Shown here: piece after piece, positions 1 to 5,587 of the stretch
Layout: every line of letters begins with the position of its first letter
Numbering within the stretch: position 1 is the stretch's first letter
NCBI GenBank assembly: GCA_946479535.1
Contig: CAMLGP010000243.1
Coordinates: 1 to 5,587 of the forward strand
From: an uncultured Bacteroidota bacterium
GTDB taxonomy: Bacteria > Bacteroidota > Bacteroidia > Chitinophagales > Chitinophagaceae
DNA: 5,587 nt
Direction: 5' to 3'
Translations under genes and position numbers: made by a program
The notes under the pieces: model-generated
Database searches by the model: none
Seen by the model: the letters and a program-made list of their open reading frames with translations, nothing else
What the model was told of the DNA's origin: nothing

Positions 1-89
1 TGTATTATCCTCAAAAAAATGAAGGGCGCTCAGGATGGCTCTTCTATATTCTATTCAAACGGTTTAATGTTTGGATGTCTCATTTCAAA

Positions 90-737
90 CTATGTACTGA
101 GCAGTTTATGTAATTGTTTCGTAGTATAGGCTTTACCCAATTCACTCTCTATCCATATTTTTGGAAGATTGTTGAATCGTTCTATAAGGCACTCATACAG
201 GTAATTGAAATGTTTGCGCTGGTCCGCATTGTATGCCTTTGGTTCTTTCCAGGCCAGGCTAAAATGACCTTTATTCTTTCCGGTATTTTCCCATCTTTCT
301 AAAAAAAGTTTCCTGAGTTTCTTATTGGCTTTTGCCTCACGGTAATTCTTTTCTGTCCGATAAGAATCTGTTACCTCTTCCTCCTCCAGTTGAGGACTGG
401 AAACATACTTAATATAAAGTGTCTCCTTTACGTTTTCGGGATCTTCTCCCTGGTATAGCATTGATGCAACATGCCCTGTAATAGACCGGAATACCCACCG
501 TGCTTTTATTTCTTTTGGTAAATCCTTATAAATCGCAGAAGCTATTTTTGAAGCCTGTCCCATTTTGCTGGCATGCTCTCTTGTCTTTGCAAAGCGTTCA
601 TCATTCAGGACCAGTTCCCGGTCAAGCGCTTTTGCTTCACGCATATAGGTTTTCCCATTACGCTGGTAGAAGCATAGATCACCAATCGTGGCAGTAAATT
701 GAATGTCCGGTTTTGGACGCGGTTTAGCCTTTGCCAT
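90..737 (-). CDS. Uncharacterised basic protein of a Bacteroidota-type orphan family (215 aa)
   Basis: Complete frame from ATG (735-737) to TAG (90-92). I do not recognise a function. The protein is soluble-looking, with no signal peptide and no membrane segment, and it is rich in Lys, Arg, Glu and Tyr. The N-terminus starts with a Lys/Pro-rich tail (residues 1-11), followed by a GDLCFYQRNGKTYMRE stretch that reads like paired beta strands. A helical segment with TREHASKMGQASKIASAIYK follows. This layout (short beta hairpin, then a 'TRE.A..MG.ASK.A' helix) resembles a family of hypothetical proteins I associate with Bacteroidota genomes; that is recollection, not a search result. Residues 120-180 are strongly charged, with an EEEE patch and many Lys. 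It stands alone: the next gene upstream on the same strand ends 292 bp away, beyond a strong hairpin, so it is probably transcribed separately. Coding confidence rests on length and amino-acid composition. Confidence 0.8.
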   Translation of the reverse strand: MAKAKPRPKPDIQFTATIGDLCFYQRNGKTYMREAKALDRELVLNDERFAKTREHASKMGQASKIASAIYKDLPKEIKARWVFRSITGHVASMLYQGEDPENVKETLYIKYVSSPQLEEEEVTDSYRTEKNYREAKANKKLRKLFLERWENTGKNKGHFSLAWKEPKAYNADQRKHFNYLYECLIERFNNLPKIWIESELGKAYTTKQLHKLLST

Positions 738-842
738 TACTCAAAATTTGATTAAATTTACGAAAAGGGCTAAAACTGGCCGTTATCTTCCCAGGCTTCA
801 CATTCAACTATTTGATATTCATTGCTATGTAGAGGCATATCG

Positions 843-927
843 GTTGCTTCATGGTTGCTTACGCCTTGCTTTACCAAAGCGCTCGGAGCGCTTTAGTAAT
901 ACTTAAGCTCAGCAACAATTTAGCAAC
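843..927. repeat. Nested imperfect dyad: paired GTTGCT boxes mirrored by AGCAAC boxes around a central hairpin
   Basis: Two GTTGCT boxes (843-848 and 854-859, 11 bp apart) on the left are matched by two AGCAAC boxes (911-916 and 922-927, also 11 bp apart) on the right. Each pair is exactly symmetric about base 885, which is also the centre of the 871-899 hairpin. The segment between the boxes and the hairpin is largely unpaired (860-870 against 900-910). A third, non-mirrored TTGCTT (866-871) continues the 11-bp phase on the left. Eleven-base spacing places the boxes on one face of the helix, which fits protein binding, but a long RNA stem with internal loops is equally possible. Function is unknown. 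It lies in the 292-bp gap between two minus-strand genes; I see no gene in that gap. Confidence 0.7.
871..899. terminator. Candidate hairpin terminator (possibly bidirectional) between the hybrid-kinase operon and the orphan gene
   Basis: The arms AAAGCGCTC (876-884) and GAGCGCTTT (886-894) are perfect complements around base 885. After one mismatch (875/895) pairing resumes for four more bases (TTAC 871-874 with GTAA 896-899). The realistic stem has a small loop and a GC-rich core. It lies about 130 bp beyond the stop of the hybrid kinase on the minus strand and ahead of the orphan gene, where a terminator would be expected. There is no clean run of T after the stem on either strand, so intrinsic termination is not assured. 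The hairpin may instead be the core of the larger dyad at 843-927. Confidence 0.4.
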
Positions 928-1029
928 GAACATGAGTCGACAATCCAACGCGTCTGCAATAATGAAATGCGGTATTTAAGTAGGGGAGAATTGACTCAAA
1001 AAATGGGTTTACGGCTTCCAATAAGCAAC

Positions 1030-2850
1030 TTATGCAGACAGCTTCTTCCGCTCCCTGATCACCAGTGCCCATTTCTCCAGTTGGTTCAATAATTCTTTAA
1101 GCTCAATTGGCTTGCTCATATAATCATCCATGCCTGCCTGCATGCAAAGATCCCTGTCGCCCTGCATGGCATTGGCGGTTACAGCTATTATGACCGGCTG
1201 AACCTCAAGGCAGGTCCTGATCATTCTTGTTGCTTCCAGACCGTCCATTTCAGGCATTTGAACATCCATAAGAATAATATCATAATGTTCATGTCCCACC
1301 ATCTCCATCACTTCCTTGCCATGGTTGGCAAGTGCCGGATCATATCCCAGCTTGGAAAGTATCCGGGTGGCGATCTTCTGGTTGATAGTATTGTCTTCTG
1401 CTATTAAAATGCGTAACGGATATTGTTCTGCAAATACTCCGGAAATCTGGTGGGTTTCCGTTTTTCCTCCTTCAGACTCATTAAAGATGCCTATAATGTT
1501 ATCACGAAGCAGAGATATACGCACAGGTTTCATTATAATGCCTGCAAATAATTCCCTTTCCTGCTGATGACTTTCATTGCCTTCCATATTCAATCCAATT
1601 ACAGGGATAGCTGCCCACTTTGTTTTGAAAGCCTGGGTAAACTGTACGCCATCCATTCCGGGCATGGCTATATCCACTATAACAAGGTCAAATCCCTTAT
1701 TACTGTTTATAATATCCAACGCCTGCTTTCCAGAATCTGCGGCATCAACTTCCATTTTCCAGTCCTTTAATTGCCTTGCTATTACTAAACGACTTATAGG
1801 GTTGTCATCAATCAGCAATACCTTTTTTCCTTCCAGCTTATTCATATTATGCAGTTGCGCATGCGCTCTTACAGCTTTTAAACTGGGTGTTAATGGGAGT
1901 GTGAACTGGAAATTGCTGCCTTCATTAATTTGGCTTTTTACTTCAATCTGGCCGCCCATCAACTCTACCAGCTTCTTACAGATCACCAGCCCCAGTCCCG
2001 GTCCTTCAGCATTTGGATCCTTCTGAATTTCCTTACCAGGAAGTCCTTTGAATAAATGTTTAAGCTGATCTTTTTCAATGCCGATCCCGGTATCCTTCAC
2101 TACAAAGCTCAGTTGTGGCGGTAAGCCGTCTGATTTATGTTCATTGAATTGGATATTTACAAACACCTCTCCACGGCGAGTAAATTTTACTGCATTTTCA
2201 ACCAGGTTGATCAATACCTGGCGCAGGCGTTTGCTATCGCCTATGATCTGGGAAGGAACCCTGGCGCCGATCTCATACACCAGATCAATTCCTGTTTTTG
2301 CAATCCTGCCAGAGAACATTGACAATACTTCTTCTACACAATCCCTCAGATCAAAATCCTTATACTCAAGCTGATTTCCTTCCTGCTGTAATTTGGAATA
2401 ATCAAGAAGGTCATTTACAAGAATATTATTGATAGTTGTAAGCAGGCTTTCTCCGCAATGACGGATGGTGCCCATATATTCCTTTTGTTCTTTTGTTAAT
2501 GAAGTATCTTCCAACAGTAATGAAGTTCCCAGGATCCCATTCATGGGTGTACGGATCTCATGGCTGATAATGGTCAGTAATTGCTGTTTGGATTGCCTGA
2601 TCTGGGTAACTTCTTTATTGGTTTTTTCTTCTTTCAATACTGCTTTTTCCAGCATTATATTAAGGTCTTCTACTTCTTTCTCCAATTCATGGTTCTGGTT
2701 GTTCATGGCATCTACCCGCACTGTATAGATGCGCCAGGCAATAAAAGTCATGGTAGCTGCAACAATCCCGATAGACCACCATATTGGAAAATACAGCAGG
2801 GTGAAATAGATCACCGGTACCAAAAGAAATAATATATAAAATCTTTTCAT
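1030..2850 (-). CDS. Membrane-anchored hybrid sensor histidine kinase, HisKA-HATPase_c-REC-REC (606 aa)
   Basis: This is an autophosphorylating kinase that should pass phosphate from His to its own receiver domains. Residues 4-40 form two hydrophobic helices with a very short turn, so there is almost no periplasmic sensor; residues 45-90 are a charged coiled coil. The H-box SHEIRTPMNG has His97 as the likely phosphoacceptor. The ATPase domain shows the N-box (Asn215, Asn219), G1 DTGIG (Asp253) and G2 GPGLGL (283-288). Receiver 1 (about 341-455) has Asp348/349, Asp393 and Lys441, but Asn421 stands where Thr/Ser is usual. Receiver 2 (about 478-596) has the full set: Glu485/Asp486, Asp529, Thr558 and Lys580. 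There is no HPt and no DNA-binding domain, so the relay must continue in trans. A five-residue insertion (141-145) lies in the second DHp helix. The gene starts 18 bp after the membrane-protein gene and is probably co-transcribed with it. No Shine-Dalgarno is present. The signal sensed cannot be told from sequence. Confidence 0.96.
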   Translation of the reverse strand: MKRFYILFLLVPVIYFTLLYFPIWWSIGIVAATMTFIAWRIYTVRVDAMNNQNHELEKEVEDLNIMLEKAVLKEEKTNKEVTQIRQSKQQLLTIISHEIRTPMNGILGTSLLLEDTSLTKEQKEYMGTIRHCGESLLTTINNILVNDLLDYSKLQQEGNQLEYKDFDLRDCVEEVLSMFSGRIAKTGIDLVYEIGARVPSQIIGDSKRLRQVLINLVENAVKFTRRGEVFVNIQFNEHKSDGLPPQLSFVVKDTGIGIEKDQLKHLFKGLPGKEIQKDPNAEGPGLGLVICKKLVELMGGQIEVKSQINEGSNFQFTLPLTPSLKAVRAHAQLHNMNKLEGKKVLLIDDNPISRLVIARQLKDWKMEVDAADSGKQALDIINSNKGFDLVIVDIAMPGMDGVQFTQAFKTKWAAIPVIGLNMEGNESHQQERELFAGIIMKPVRISLLRDNIIGIFNESEGGKTETHQISGVFAEQYPLRILIAEDNTINQKIATRILSKLGYDPALANHGKEVMEMVGHEHYDIILMDVQMPEMDGLEATRMIRTCLEVQPVIIAVTANAMQGDRDLCMQAGMDDYMSKPIELKELLNQLEKWALVIRERKKLSA

Positions 2851-2868
2851 AGCGATTTAATTCATCGG

Positions 2869-3420
2869 TTAATTTTCAACCTCTGTAATACTGACTTCTC
2901 CTTTTTCCAGCCTTTCCATTATAGATATATCCTTCAGGTAGGGGTTCCAGTAAAAGATCAGTCGCTCAATGGGTTTCCATAATATTACCCAGCATAAAAC
3001 ATCCATGCTGTTCATCAGTCCGGAGGTAATGCCGTGTTCCTGCTTTATCAGTATCAATGGCAGAAATCCCTGACAGAGCATTACAACCGCCATGCTCATA
3101 AATAAAAGGATGTATGTCTTCTTTTTAAATTTGTCAAATGAGGCAGTAGCTATCGCCCTGGTTTCAGAGAAATGCCTGCGGATGGCATAAGTTAGTGGTT
3201 CAGCAAATTGCCGGTGTTCATCATTTTGATAACTGATCTTATAATTGAATTTGGAATCCCTTTTGCACGTTTTGATGCAGGTCATAATATATTCTTCAAA
3301 CTCATGACTCAGCTGTCTTTTGTAAAGTGGAGCGGGATCCTGGGCGTTGAAATAGCCTTTGAATATATCCGGTTCAAGGGATAAGAAAATAGTAATTTTC
3401 TTGTCAGGTGGTTTGCTCAT
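2869..3420 (-). CDS. Conserved hypothetical membrane protein with two C-terminal transmembrane helices (183 aa)
   Basis: Complete frame, ATG (3418-3420) to TAA. Residues 1-100 are polar and probably cytoplasmic, with a DPAPLYKRQLSHEFEEYI stretch (28-45) and a basic region just before the membrane. Helix 1 is about 102-125. Helix 2 is about 135-158 and contains WVILWKPIE (144-152), followed by a short polar tail. The layout (a 'DP.P...R.LS.EFEEYI' opening, an 'IR.HF' helix, then a membrane pair with a 'W...W.P.E' motif) resembles a widespread family of uncharacterised bacterial proteins I recall from other phyla; no function is established that I know of. It is the first gene of a probable operon, 18 bp ahead of the hybrid kinase, so it may be an accessory membrane partner or signal-input protein for that kinase (inference). 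It has no catalytic motif, no lipoprotein box and no N-terminal signal peptide. Confidence 0.88.
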   Translation of the reverse strand: MSKPPDKKITIFLSLEPDIFKGYFNAQDPAPLYKRQLSHEFEEYIMTCIKTCKRDSKFNYKISYQNDEHRQFAEPLTYAIRRHFSETRAIATASFDKFKKKTYILLFMSMAVVMLCQGFLPLILIKQEHGITSGLMNSMDVLCWVILWKPIERLIFYWNPYLKDISIMERLEKGEVSITEVEN

Positions 3421-3436
3421 AAGATACTGTAGGTGG

Positions 3437-3513
3437 TATACTACATAAATTGCAGGTATTATACTACAGCTTACCTGCTATTGGATTTCAAGTGCAATTA
3501 TACTTCTATACTA
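3437..3513. repeat. Cluster of four TATACT boxes upstream of the membrane-protein/hybrid-kinase operon
   Basis: TATACTAC occurs at 3437-3444 and again at 3460-3467, 23 bp apart, about two helical turns. TATACTTC (3499-3506) and TATACTAA (3507-3514) follow back to back. The first two copies are preceded by GGTA, giving GGTATACTAC and GGTATTATACTAC, which differ only by a three-base insertion. The cluster starts 17 bp upstream of the membrane-protein start codon, so it could be an operator or the promoter itself. In AT-rich DNA such short words also recur by chance. Confidence 0.4.
3452..3478. promoter_or_regulatory. Perfect 7-bp inverted repeat, possible operator or 5'-UTR hairpin
   Basis: GCAGGTA (3452-3458) and TACCTGC (3472-3478) are exact complements separated by 13 bases, and the second TATACTAC copy lies in the loop. 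It sits 32-58 bp upstream of the minus-strand ATG at 3420. That position suits an operator for a dimeric regulator or a leader hairpin. No regulator is encoded in the window to pair with it. Confidence 0.4.
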
Positions 3514-3667
3514 ACGCAGATTTAAGTATTTATTGAAATTTATGTTGACTTATTTTACTACTAAGGGTAATTACAAGTGATCGCTAAATGATTTTATCTA
3601 TCGCTATACGGACTAGTATTTAGTTTGATTTTTTTATGTATTTGATCAAGAATAAAGTTGTATTCAC

Positions 3668-3698
3668 TTCGTTTTCTTCACTACCTGGTATAATTTAG
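3668..3698 (+). promoter_or_regulatory. Weak candidate Bacteroidota-type promoter for the plus-strand kinase operon
   Basis: TTCG (3668-3671), a 19-base spacer, then TAATTTAG (3691-3698) approximate the Bacteroidota consensus TTTG / TAnnTTTG, each element with one mismatch. Transcription would begin near 3703, giving a leader of about 30 nt before the ATG at 3733. The position is sensible but the match is poor. Confidence 0.22.
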
Positions 3699-3732
3699 TC
3701 CAGTTATCTTTCAAACCACCATCCAATAATCC

Positions 3733-4956
3733 ATGGAGAACCAATTGATCCGTGCAGAACAAAAACTGTCTATGATTGCAAGGCATGCTCCAATGGGGCT
3801 TGCCGAGATTGATGGCGAAGGTGAGATCATAGAGATGAATCTTAAAGGAGAATCCCTTCTCAAACCGGTGATCATTGCACACGATCTTCCTGATAATAAT
3901 TTCCATGATATATTAGATCATATTGCTCCTGGTGTAACAGAAATGATCAGATCTGCCGGAGAGGGAGCCGGGCATATTCTTGCCAACGAACCCTTTAGTT
4001 TCTATCTCAATTTTGGAGGTGAACAGATTGAAAGGCATTTCAATTTTACCATTATAAAGTTACAGGCTGATTGTATTATCATTTGCTTCCATGACCTAAC
4101 CCAAAAGCGTCATAAGGAAAATGCCATTCATGACCTGAATAATGAAAAAGCGATCCTGCAGGGAAAGTTTGAAATAGCCTGTAATATTTTGCATGATATC
4201 GGGAATGCGGTAGTGGGATTCGGTGCCTATGTAAACCGTATCCGTCGCTCTGTAGATCAGATCAACCCGGCCAATCTTCAAAAATTGACTGAGTTCATGG
4301 CATCCCAGCAGGCAGAACTCAAATCGCTGATTGGAGATGCCAAAGGAGACGCACTGGTGAAAATGATCGCTGGCATTAATGAAGCACAGAAAGCCTTTCT
4401 TGAGGAGGTTCGTAAATCCGTATCAGAACAGCAGAAAATTATTACACATGTGCAGGATATCCTGACTATTCAGCGGCAATATGTAGCGGGGAATGAAACA
4501 CAGGAAAAGAAACCAGTCAATCTCCGGAGCATTATCACGGATTGTATGTCCATGGTCTATGCTTCCATAGAAAAACGCGGCATCATCATTTCCGTGAACA
4601 TGCCGGATGTAATGCCGGTGATCAAGGGAGACAGAACGCGACTGATGCAGGTAATATTAAATATCATAAAGAACAGTATTGAAGCTATCGATATTACTGC
4701 TTCTGAAAAGACAATAGCTATTAACCTTGGTATCCAGCGGGACAAACTGGTATTTCAACTCAAGGACAATGGCCATGGTTTTGATGAAGCAACCGGACAG
4801 CAATTGTTTGAAAGAGGATTTACTACCAAGGCATCCGGCTCAGGATTGGGGTTGCACAGTTGCCGCTCAATCATTGAAAATCACGATGGCGCCATATCTA
4901 TTACCAGTGAAGGTTTTGGCAAAGGCGCACTGACCACCATAACGTTTAAAATTTAA
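3733..4956 (+). CDS. Soluble PAS-domain sensor histidine kinase of the atypical LHDIGN type (407 aa)
   Basis: This is a kinase that should autophosphorylate on His and donate to a receiver, most likely the protein encoded just downstream. An in-frame TAA at 3727-3729 makes the ATG at 3733 the earliest ATG start. There are no membrane helices, so it is cytoplasmic. Residues about 8-125 look like a PAS domain (APMGLAEIDGEGEIIEMN near the start, FHDLTQKR at the end). The presumed phosphoacceptor is His154 in NILHDIGN, not the usual SHE.R.P H-box. A long helical stretch (160-250) follows, including an Ala/Gln/Glu-rich segment. This matches the kinase group I know with an 'LHN(V/I)GN' motif and a long helical DHp-like region. 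The ATPase domain is canonical: N-box Asn310/Asn314, G1 DNGHGF (Asp345), and G2 GSGLGL (369-374) preceded by RGFTTK. The signal is unknown; there is no obvious haem or flavin motif. Confidence 0.94.
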   Translation: MENQLIRAEQKLSMIARHAPMGLAEIDGEGEIIEMNLKGESLLKPVIIAHDLPDNNFHDILDHIAPGVTEMIRSAGEGAGHILANEPFSFYLNFGGEQIERHFNFTIIKLQADCIIICFHDLTQKRHKENAIHDLNNEKAILQGKFEIACNILHDIGNAVVGFGAYVNRIRRSVDQINPANLQKLTEFMASQQAELKSLIGDAKGDALVKMIAGINEAQKAFLEEVRKSVSEQQKIITHVQDILTIQRQYVAGNETQEKKPVNLRSIITDCMSMVYASIEKRGIIISVNMPDVMPVIKGDRTRLMQVILNIIKNSIEAIDITASEKTIAINLGIQRDKLVFQLKDNGHGFDEATGQQLFERGFTTKASGSGLGLHSCRSIIENHDGAISITSEGFGKGALTTITFKI

Positions 4957-4971
4957 AATCCAGCATATCTT

Positions 4972-5587
4972 ATGAAAGAAGCCGCGAACACCTCGGTTTT
5001 AGTGATTGATGATGAAGAAATGGTAAGGGACAATATTGAAGAAATATTATTGCCCCGAAAGAACAACGCTGAAAGCGACGGCGTTGATGCTGCTGCCAGC
5101 ATATTGTTTGATACTCCTGTGAAACCATTGATCGTTCCCCGCACCAGTAATATCCCAAATTTTACAGTAGATAAGGCCTCCAACGGAATGGAAGGCCTGG
5201 AACTGGTAAAGAAATCAGTTGAAGAAGGTCGCCCCTATGCCGTGATTTTCCTGGATATGCGTATGCCCGGATGGGATGGAATGGAAACTGCAGAACAGAT
5301 CCGGAAATATGATAGTAAGGCAGAGATCATTTTTGTTACGGCGTTCAGCGATCGCTCTATTGAAGATATCATCGCCCGCGCCGGTCAAAACGTAGGTTAC
5401 CATTGCAAACCGTATGCAGCAGAAGAAATCACCCAGCTTGCTACTAAAGCTGTAACTGATTATAACAAGCTGCGTAATCTCGAAAAGCTGATAGAAGCCA
5501 TATCTTCCATCAGCCTGGATGAACAGGCTCTTACTCCCTTATTAAGAAATATACTGGATCAACTGGCCACTTATGTAGAAACGGATA
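4972..5587 (+). CDS. Receiver-domain protein with an enlarged REC, C-terminus cut by window edge (205 aa seen)
   Basis: Open from ATG at 4972 to the last base with no stop, so the protein is partial. Residues about 8-160 form a receiver domain: Asp13/Asp14 (VIDDEE), phosphoacceptor Asp95 in FLDMRMPGWDG, Thr123 (FVTAFSD) and Lys146 (CKPY). Between the first helix and the second strand there is an insertion of roughly 35 residues (about 28-64), including DAAASILFD. The whole pattern (insertion with a 'DA..S.LF' helix, EGRPYAV, MPGWDG, TA.SD.S.E.IIAR) fits a recognisable receiver subgroup that I recall from other phyla. Residues 163-205 are an amphipathic helical linker with LLRNILDQLATYVETD, which reads like the start of a GAF-type sensor domain, so a further kinase or output domain may follow off the window. 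It lies 15 bp after the kinase gene, in the same reading frame, and is its probable partner. Confidence 0.93.
   Translation, partial: MKEAANTSVLVIDDEEMVRDNIEEILLPRKNNAESDGVDAAASILFDTPVKPLIVPRTSNIPNFTVDKASNGMEGLELVKKSVEEGRPYAVIFLDMRMPGWDGMETAEQIRKYDSKAEIIFVTAFSDRSIEDIIARAGQNVGYHCKPYAAEEITQLATKAVTDYNKLRNLEKLIEAISSISLDEQALTPLLRNILDQLATYVETD

Larger units (their letters stand above)
3421..3732. other. Divergent intergenic region (312 bp) between the two signalling operons
   Basis: No credible gene is seen here. It is AT-rich and must hold the promoters for both divergent operons. It contains four TATACT boxes (3437-3513), an inverted repeat (3452-3478), an ATCGCTA direct repeat (3580-3586 and 3600-3606), and one weak match to the Bacteroidota promoter pattern facing the plus-strand kinase. 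I could not find a good TTTG / TAnnTTTG pair facing the minus-strand operon. Confidence 0.7.

Noticed and set aside
7..36. ATCCT / AGGAT arms around a run of A as a terminator for the orphan gene
   Set aside because: The arms are only five bases, and the A/T run lies inside the loop, not after the stem.
753..760. TAAATTTA as a promoter element for the orphan gene
   Set aside because: It has one mismatch to TAnnTTTG, no suitable TTTG upstream, and would give a leader of only about 10 nt.
843..927. Integron attC site
   Set aside because: attC ends run RYYYAAC on the left and GTTRRRY on the right. Here GTT is on the left and AAC on the right, and no integrase or cassette array is seen.
932..979. 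A 15-codon plus-strand frame (MSRQSNASAIMKCGI) right after the dyad
   Set aside because: It is too short to support, has no ribosome binding signal, and is followed by several stops. A gene remnant is possible but cannot be shown.
1577..2026. A 149-codon open frame on the plus strand
   Set aside because: It lies wholly antisense to the hybrid kinase, whose domain motifs are unmistakable, and its translation has no recognisable motif.
2851..2868. Same-frame fusion of the membrane protein and hybrid kinase
   Set aside because: The two genes are also in one frame, but the 18-bp gap contains a second in-frame TAA, so read-through would not join them.
3458..3502. Two TATAAT words on the minus strand as sigma-70 -10 boxes
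   Set aside because: Bacteroidota primary promoters use TAnnTTTG, and the nearest TTG-like -35 (TTGAAA) is 22 bases from the first box. The words are a by-product of the TATACT repeats.
3664..3906. An 80-codon minus-strand frame spanning the end of the intergenic region and the start of the PAS kinase
   Set aside because: Most of it is antisense to the PAS domain coding sequence, and it shows no family features.

Overview
The window looks like chromosomal DNA from a Bacteroidota bacterium, probably a Chitinophagaceae-type soil or environmental lineage. The evidence is indirect. Starts carry no Shine-Dalgarno sequence, base composition is moderately AT-rich, most stops are TAA, and the proteins have the feel of that group (a lysine/tyrosine-rich orphan family and a membrane-anchored hybrid histidine kinase with tandem receivers). 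No rRNA, tRNA, CRISPR array, transposase or integrase is visible.

Layout: (1) 90-737, minus strand: an uncharacterised basic 215-residue protein. (2) 738-1029: a 292-bp gap whose main content is an elaborate nested dyad. It has a near-perfect hairpin centred on base 885, flanked by paired GTTGCT / AGCAAC boxes mirrored exactly about the same centre. (3) 3420 down to 1030, minus strand: a probable two-gene operon, first a 183-residue two-helix membrane protein, then (18-bp gap) a 606-residue membrane-anchored hybrid kinase with HisKA, HATPase_c and two receiver domains. (4) 3421-3732: a 312-bp divergent intergenic region with repeated TATACT boxes, a 7-bp inverted repeat and an ATCGCTA direct repeat. 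(5) 3733 to the window end, plus strand: a probable second operon, a soluble PAS-containing kinase of an atypical 'LHDIGN' type, followed after 15 bp and in the same frame by a receiver-domain protein cut off by the window edge.

Working model: this is a signalling island with two divergently transcribed two-component units. The plus-strand pair is a plausible kinase/receiver couple, because gene order, spacing and shared frame all fit a split hybrid kinase. The minus-strand unit would sense at or in the inner membrane and pass phosphate through its receivers, but it has no HPt or output domain, so downstream partners must lie elsewhere. No DNA-binding output domain is visible in the window. 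Nothing here proves a new system. The items most worth a second look are the 843-927 dyad, the in-frame split kinase/receiver pair, and the domain-level deviations in the hybrid kinase.
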